A DNA stretch of 18,757 bases from an uncultured Coriobacteriales bacterium (GTDB taxonomy: Bacteria > Actinomycetota > Coriobacteriia > Coriobacteriales > UMGS124): the NCBI GenBank assembly GCA_902464015.1, contig CABQHM010000062.1, positions 1 to 18,757 of the forward strand. Direction: 5' to 3'. Below are positions 14,739 to 18,757 of this stretch, one piece after another. The position numbers and the translations under genes were made by a program. The notes below the pieces were generated by a model that did no database searches, was not told the origin of the DNA, and worked only from the letters and a program-made list of their open reading frames with translations. Every line of letters starts with the position of its first letter. Position 1 is the first letter of the stretch.

Positions 14739-14803
14739 GGCAGCAAATCGAGTTTCGGAGTAGTCCGGGGTCCCCGATGGCAGCGAAACGAGTTTCGGAG
14801 TAA
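14739..14803. repeat. Two direct copies of a 25-bp intergenic repeat
   Basis: The sequences at 14739-14763 and 14779-14803 agree at 22 of 25 bases (GGCAGC, then CGAGTTTCGGAGTA) with a 40-bp period. Just beyond lies AGTAAT-G-ATTACT (14800-14812), and GGCAGC at 14779 can pair with GCTGCC at 14822-14827. This looks like a structured interspersed element. Confidence 0.6.
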
Positions 14804-14947
14804 TGATTACTTGTCATGGGAGCTGCCCGGCCCTACGTGGCTCGGAATTTCGTTGTTAAAACAACAGAATGGATATGAAACGTCCCGTTTGAGGTCTCAT
14901 ATTCCTCCAGAAAGGGGTCATGGGACACACGCGTGGTGTTCTGACTG

Positions 14948-14969
14948 CACCGAAACTCGTTTGTCTGCC
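14948..14969. repeat. Third, inverted copy of the same intergenic repeat
   Basis: Reverse complement GGCAGACAAACGAGTTTCGG matches the copies at 14739 and 14779 with few changes. It is flanked by two copies of CCAGAAAGGGG(T/C)CA starting at about 14908 and 14967. Confidence 0.5.
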
Positions 14970-15057
14970 AGAAAGGGGCCACGCAAACGGAAACTTGCAC
15001 TGACGGACTTTCGCATCTTTCGCATGTTTTCGCAAGTTTTGCAAAGGGTTTTTTAAC

Positions 15058-15081
15058 TGGTGGAATGTCAGATTTCCACCA
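15058..15081 (-). terminator. Hairpin downstream of the LuxR gene (weak terminator candidate)
   Basis: An 8-bp stem, TGGTGGAA with TTCCACCA, has an 8-base loop and lies 26 bases after the LuxR stop. On the minus strand it is followed by an A run and not by T, so a Rho-independent role is doubtful. Confidence 0.3.
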
Positions 15082-15107
15082 TCTCACGCACCCCTCGCCT
15101 CTGCCCC

Positions 15108-16658
15108 TTACTCCCCCACCAACGCCAGCCTTGCCATCAGCTCCTGGCGCGAATGAATGCCGAGTTTGGCATAGATATGGCGAATGTGGGTGTTGGCGGT
15201 TGAAAGAGAGACGACGAGCTGAGAGGCAACGGCTGCGGCGTCGGCCCCATCGGCAAGCAGTGCAAGCACCTCGGCCTCCCGCGCGGTGAGACCAAAGCGC
15301 GAGACAAACATCGCATAGTGCCCAGCATCCTCACCTGCCAGGACCTTCAACCCTTCGGGAGTCTCCTTGCCCGGACTGACCAGATGCGGCTCGAAAGTAG
15401 GCACGCATATAACGAATGCCACCAAAAGCACGGCAACAGCAACAAAAAGCGTCGGAACGGTTCCCCAAGCATATACGAGCGGCTTGACGAGGCCTGCCCC
15501 GAACGCGGCGCCAACAAACTCAAACGAACGCATAGTGGCGACGACCGTCTCGCTCGACGTCTCGTTGGCCCTCATGAAACCCGCCGTGAGTACCCACACC
15601 ATTTGGTCAAGTAGCGCCAACGAGAAAACGCTCAACAAGATAACAGTGAGACTCATCATGAGGCCATCAGCCGACTCCCCACAGGCAAAAGCGGCAAGCA
15701 CGGCGGCAAGCGAGGTGGGCGGAATCGCAACGCGAAATGCTTGCGTCAAGAAAATGGTCTTGTTCGCGAAACACAGCAAAGATGCCGCAAGAAGAACGAC
15801 ACAGAAAACCGCCAGGCAGCAGCCAAGATCAACGGGGGACACGACACCAGCACCAGCCAAGCCGGCCTCCTCAAGCCAGCTTCTCCCAACAAAGATGGCA
15901 AGGGCCGACAGGATCACCGTACACCCAGTGACAACCCCCGCGCGCAAGTTTGCCCGGGAATCCGTCATACCGAGCTGCTCGGGGGCGCGCACGGCAGTAA
16001 GCAGTGCATCGAACGGGAGGCGATTTTCGGTTCGCACAACGCATGCCCGAGCAAGAATCGGCAGCATAGCAAGCGGCAGCCCAAACCAAATCTCAGGGCT
16101 AAGCAGCGCATACAAGACGACAGCCGCCGTAACAGGCTGAGCGGCCAAAACAACCTCGAACGACTTCTCCGGCTTAAGGCGCGCAAGAAAGCGGGCGCTG
16201 CTCAGCTGGGCGCACGCAGTGGCAAACCCACACAGGACAGCACCCGAACAACCGACCACAAGTTGCAAGACCTCCTCGAAAGCGAGGCCCTGCATCACAA
16301 GCAAAAGCTGGCCGGCCACAAAGGTGCCAACTTGGGGAACTGCAAGGTTGCACACGCGCGATACGCCGGAGATGCTCTTCTTGGCCGCTATCCCGTCCGC
16401 CGCCATGGTCAGCGCCACCGCTACAAAAAATACCGTGGTAATGGAGGGGTCCCACCACAACAGGGAGCCCAGGCCCTTGCCGGCGGGGCCAAGTAGAAAG
16501 GGAATGTACATAAGCGCCTGACAAAGGCCCATGGCCAACGCACACGGCACAAGCCAGGAGACGTCCTCCTTTGCACCACGCGCGAAACCAACCAGGCGGC
16601 CCGCCCAACCCTTCTTGGCAAAAACGCTCGCGTCTTGGCTCTTCGTACGCAATGACAC
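15108..16658 (-). CDS. LuxR-family regulator with multi-pass membrane domain
   Basis: This protein of about 516 aa has about twelve hydrophobic segments filling residues 35-435, resembling a transporter-like fold. A C-terminal LuxR-type helix-turn-helix follows in the last 65 residues (FGLTAREAEVLALLADG, then LSTANTHIRHIYAKLGIHSR). This combination, a membrane sensor fused directly to the DNA-binding domain, is abundant in Coriobacteriia, usually beside Tat-exported reductases. GTG at 16658 is chosen because AGGGGGA precedes it by 6 bases; an upstream GTG at 16691 lacks a site. It is divergent from the reductase at 16901 and probably controls it in response to a ligand bound within or outside the membrane. 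No receiver or kinase domain is present, so it would act as a one-component system. The ligand and target sites are unknown. Confidence 0.88.
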   Translation of the reverse strand: MSLRTKSQDASVFAKKGWAGRLVGFARGAKEDVSWLVPCALAMGLCQALMYIPFLLGPAGKGLGSLLWWDPSITTVFFVAVALTMAADGIAAKKSISGVSRVCNLAVPQVGTFVAGQLLLVMQGLAFEEVLQLVVGCSGAVLCGFATACAQLSSARFLARLKPEKSFEVVLAAQPVTAAVVLYALLSPEIWFGLPLAMLPILARACVVRTENRLPFDALLTAVRAPEQLGMTDSRANLRAGVVTGCTVILSALAIFVGRSWLEEAGLAGAGVVSPVDLGCCLAVFCVVLLAASLLCFANKTIFLTQAFRVAIPPTSLAAVLAAFACGESADGLMMSLTVILLSVFSLALLDQMVWVLTAGFMRANETSSETVVATMRSFEFVGAAFGAGLVKPLVYAWGTVPTLFVAVAVLLVAFVICVPTFEPHLVSPGKETPEGLKVLAGEDAGHYAMFVSRFGLTAREAEVLALLADGADAAAVASQLVVSLSTANTHIRHIYAKLGIHSRQELMARLALVGE

Positions 16659-16693
16659 TGCAAATCCCCCTGCCCCCGCCCGGAAAACCACCC

Positions 16694-16702
16694 ATATAGT
16701 AC
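16694..16702 (-). promoter_or_regulatory. Possible -10 for the LuxR gene
   Basis: The minus strand reads GTACTATAT about 35-45 bases before GTG 16658, with no convincing -35. The remaining 200 bases to the divergent reductase show no strong palindrome or plus-strand promoter. Confidence 0.25.
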
Positions 16703-16900
16703 CTCAACCATACAGGCACGAAACTAACAGCTTGAAACACCTGGTAGACACCTCTCATCATCGATAACGACTTCTCCTCTTCCCCTCATTTCGCAACAAA
16801 TCAGCATTCAAAGGCACCCTGGCCCCCGTAAGTTACATAGGTGCAGGACCCGCATCCTGGGCAATCGCCCAAGGGCGGGCAACATGAAGGAGATCGCACC

Positions 16901-18577
16901 ATGGAGATGACCCGCAGGAACTTCGTAGCAGGTGCCACCGCAACTGCCGGCCTTGTAGCCGCCGCAACTGCCGTCCCGGCCTTCGCCGACGAGTCTTCCG
17001 CCGACTCTGGCGACTGGCTCGGCGAAGCGCCTGCCATTGCCGATTCCGACATCGTCGAGACCCTCGACTGCGAGGTTCTCGTCGTCGGCGCCGGCCAGTC
17101 CGGCACCCCGTGCGCCTACTTTGCCGCAGCCGGCGGTGCCAACGTGCTCTGGATCGAGGCTAACGAGAACGGCGTGTGCATGCGTTCGTCCGCCTTCGGC
17201 GCCGTCAACTCCAAGTACCAGAAGGAAGCCGGCGTCCACATTGAGCCTATGGACATCCTGAACGACTACACGAGCTACGCTCTCAACCAGTGCAGCATGA
17301 AACTCTGGAAGGATTGGGTCGACCACTCCGCCGAGGCCGTGGAGTGGTACGGCGGCGAGGTCGAAAAAGCCGGTCAGCGCATCGCCCTCGAGTACACCAT
17401 GCCGCCCGCAAGCCGCTACAAGATGTGGCCGACCGGCCACGGTACCGCTAAGGACGTCGAGCTGCCCGACAATCCCGACAATCCCAGCGAAGCGTCTGGT
17501 GACGAGCCTGGCGTTTGGGCCGTCATAGAGGCCGACTTCGAGGCAGCAGGTGGCACCTACCGCAACAACACCAAGCTCATCGAGCTTGTCCAGGATGACT
17601 CAGGCTCCGTTGTGGGCGCCATCGCCGAGGGCCCGGACGGCTACGTCAGGATCAACGCCTCCAAGGGTGTCGTGGTGGCCACAGGCGGCTACGTCAACAA
17701 CAAAGAAATGTTCGCGGCGCGCCAGTGCGGTCTTGAAGCAAGCCTCTCGGGCAACCTGAACTGGGGAACGTCCAAGGGCGAGGGCATCAAGGCGATGCTG
17801 TGGGCCGGCGCGCACATGGACCACTTCCCCACGACTATGATCTTCGACCGCGGCATTGTCCTGCCCGACCAGAAGCTTGACCGTTGGGGCGACGAGGGCT
17901 TCGCGTTCTTCACGTTCGCAACGCAGCCGTTCCTCAAGGTGAACCAGTACGGCAAGCGCATCTGCAATGAGTCGAGCCCCTACGACTACATCGTCCACGC
18001 CTCGCAGCAGTTCCCCAACCATGCCTGGTACCCCATCTGGGACTCGAGCTGGAAGGAAGACGTGCAGCAGTTTGCAACCATCGGCTGCTCGACACTCTAC
18101 AGCCGCGTGGGCTCCAACCACCACGCCCCCGGCCTCACCGGCGTCGAGGGCCAGATGGAGGGCTACGTTGAGGACGGGCACATCATCAAGGCCGACACCA
18201 TCGAGGAGTTGGCTGAGGGGCTTGGCATCGACCCCGAGGCCTTGACCGCCACCGTGGAGCGCTACAACGAGCTCGCGGCAAACGGCGTGGACGACGACTT
18301 CGGCAAGGACGCCTATCGTCTGTCCGCCATCGACGAGCCTCCCTACTACGGCATGAAGGTGGGCGGCCTGGCCCTGTGCACGCTCGACGGCGTCGTGGTC
18401 GACGACAACTACCAGGTGCTCGACACCGACAACGCGCCCATTCCCGGCCTGTACTGCGTCGGTGTCGACTCGGGCTGCTGTTACGCTCACACCTACCCGA
18501 ACTTCGGAGCGGGCACGAACGCCGGCCGCAGCGCCACGGCAGGCATGCTCGTGGGCAAGGCGCTTGCAGAGAAATAG
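16901..18577 (+). CDS. Tat-exported FAD-dependent reductase, second copy type
   Basis: This 558-aa flavoprotein starts with a Tat signal, MEMTRRNFVAGATATAGLVA, ending near AFADE (about 28-31). The FAD-binding fold begins at about 57 (CEVLVVGAGQSGTPCAYFAA). Further motifs are VVVATGGYVNNKEMFA and KVNQYGKRICNES (about 346-358), which matches the x-N-x-x-G-x-R-x-x-N-E strand of the fumarate reductase flavoprotein family. The C-terminal IPGLYCVGVDSG through NFGAGTNAGRSATAGM is a variant of the closing FAD motif. ATG 16901 has AAGGAG 8 bases upstream; an earlier in-frame ATG at 16841 would put residues before the Tat motif and lacks a site. No FMN-binding domain is present. It is probably an extracytoplasmic terminal reductase for an unknown organic acceptor, regulated by the divergent LuxR protein. 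It differs clearly in sequence from the reductase at 12915, so it is not a recent duplicate. Confidence 0.9.
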   Translation: MEMTRRNFVAGATATAGLVAAATAVPAFADESSADSGDWLGEAPAIADSDIVETLDCEVLVVGAGQSGTPCAYFAAAGGANVLWIEANENGVCMRSSAFGAVNSKYQKEAGVHIEPMDILNDYTSYALNQCSMKLWKDWVDHSAEAVEWYGGEVEKAGQRIALEYTMPPASRYKMWPTGHGTAKDVELPDNPDNPSEASGDEPGVWAVIEADFEAAGGTYRNNTKLIELVQDDSGSVVGAIAEGPDGYVRINASKGVVVATGGYVNNKEMFAARQCGLEASLSGNLNWGTSKGEGIKAMLWAGAHMDHFPTTMIFDRGIVLPDQKLDRWGDEGFAFFTFATQPFLKVNQYGKRICNESSPYDYIVHASQQFPNHAWYPIWDSSWKEDVQQFATIGCSTLYSRVGSNHHAPGLTGVEGQMEGYVEDGHIIKADTIEELAEGLGIDPEALTATVERYNELAANGVDDDFGKDAYRLSAIDEPPYYGMKVGGLALCTLDGVVVDDNYQVLDTDNAPIPGLYCVGVDSGCCYAHTYPNFGAGTNAGRSATAGMLVGKALAEK

Positions 18578-18626
18578 TCAGCTGGCAGAGTAGCTGAGTC
18601 CACCAACTCACAGCCAAAACCAAACG

Positions 18627-18662
18627 GGCCGCCGCAACGTCCTTATGACGCGCGGCGGCCCC
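18627..18662 (+). terminator. GC-rich hairpin after the second reductase gene
   Basis: A 10-bp stem, GGGCCGCCGC with GCGGCGGCCC, and an inner CGTC/GACG pair lie 49 bases after the stop. There is no clear U run, so this may be a terminator without a canonical tail or a 3'-end structure. The last 95 bases of the window show no further gene. Confidence 0.5.
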
Positions 18663-18757
18663 ACCGGTTGTGCAGCTCAGGCTCAAACTTACACGCTAGT
18701 CGCCTCCGAACAACAGAATCCGCCAACTCCCGATCCCAGGAACGCCCCCAATCGCCC

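Larger units (their letters stand above)
14712..15107. other. Gene-less repeat-rich stretch between reductase and LuxR genes
   Basis: About 400 bases hold no supportable gene. It holds the three-copy repeat, the CCAGAAAGGGG pair, a run of TTTCGCA-type repeats (15009-15040) and the hairpin TGGTGGAA/TTCCACCA at 15058-15081. Short frames on both strands here lack ribosome sites and motifs. A small RNA cannot be excluded. Confidence 0.5.

Noticed and set aside
14811..15087. Short frames on both strands (about 80 codons) in the repeat-rich gap
   Set aside because: They run through repeat units and lack ribosome sites or recognisable sequence.
17600..18490. 296-codon minus-strand frame
   Set aside because: It is a shadow of the second reductase gene, with no recognisable motif or start site.

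Overview
The window looks like part of a Coriobacteriia genome (a Gram-positive gut actinobacterium of the Collinsella/Olsenella/Eggerthella kind). This is inferred from three things: GC-rich coding sequence, two Tat-exported FAD-dependent reductases of the type that is greatly expanded in this class, and a LuxR regulator carrying a large multi-pass membrane domain. The species cannot be fixed from the sequence.

Region 1 (1-10242, all minus strand, read right to left) is a Wzx/Wzy-type capsule or exopolysaccharide operon. It opens with loaP, a NusG-paralogue antiterminator. A leader of about 290 bp follows with a clear intrinsic terminator and a 59-codon ORF behind a very good Shine-Dalgarno. 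Then come the initiating sugar-phosphate transferase, two GT4 glycosyltransferases, a capsular-synthesis (DXD-region) transferase, a third GT4, a hexapeptide acetyltransferase, a Wzy-like polymerase, a Wzx-like flippase, a second hexapeptide acetyltransferase broken by a frameshift at a 7-base G:C run, and the first 53 codons of a CapE-type UDP-GlcNAc 4,6-dehydratase that runs off the left edge. Starts and stops overlap or nearly touch, so this is probably one long transcript that depends on LoaP.

Region 2 (10243-11302) lies just upstream of loaP. Two inverted copies of a 17-bp sequence, each itself palindromic around an asymmetric AC/GT dinucleotide, bracket about 100 bp containing a perfect TATAAT hexamer. 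A small serine recombinase gene sits next to them. This is the architecture of an invertible promoter (phase switch) controlling loaP and hence the capsule. As drawn, the TATAAT points away from the capsule genes. This is the most interesting candidate system in the window; the inversion itself is a hypothesis.

Region 3 (11303-18757) is an anaerobic-respiration-like segment after a gene-less stretch with AT-rich palindromes. A LysR regulator is divergent from a Tat-exported flavoprotein reductase, and a membrane-LuxR regulator is divergent from a second one. Each pair looks like a regulator plus its substrate-induced reductase. The substrates are unknown. No cytochrome partner, tRNA, rRNA, CRISPR array or transposase was seen.
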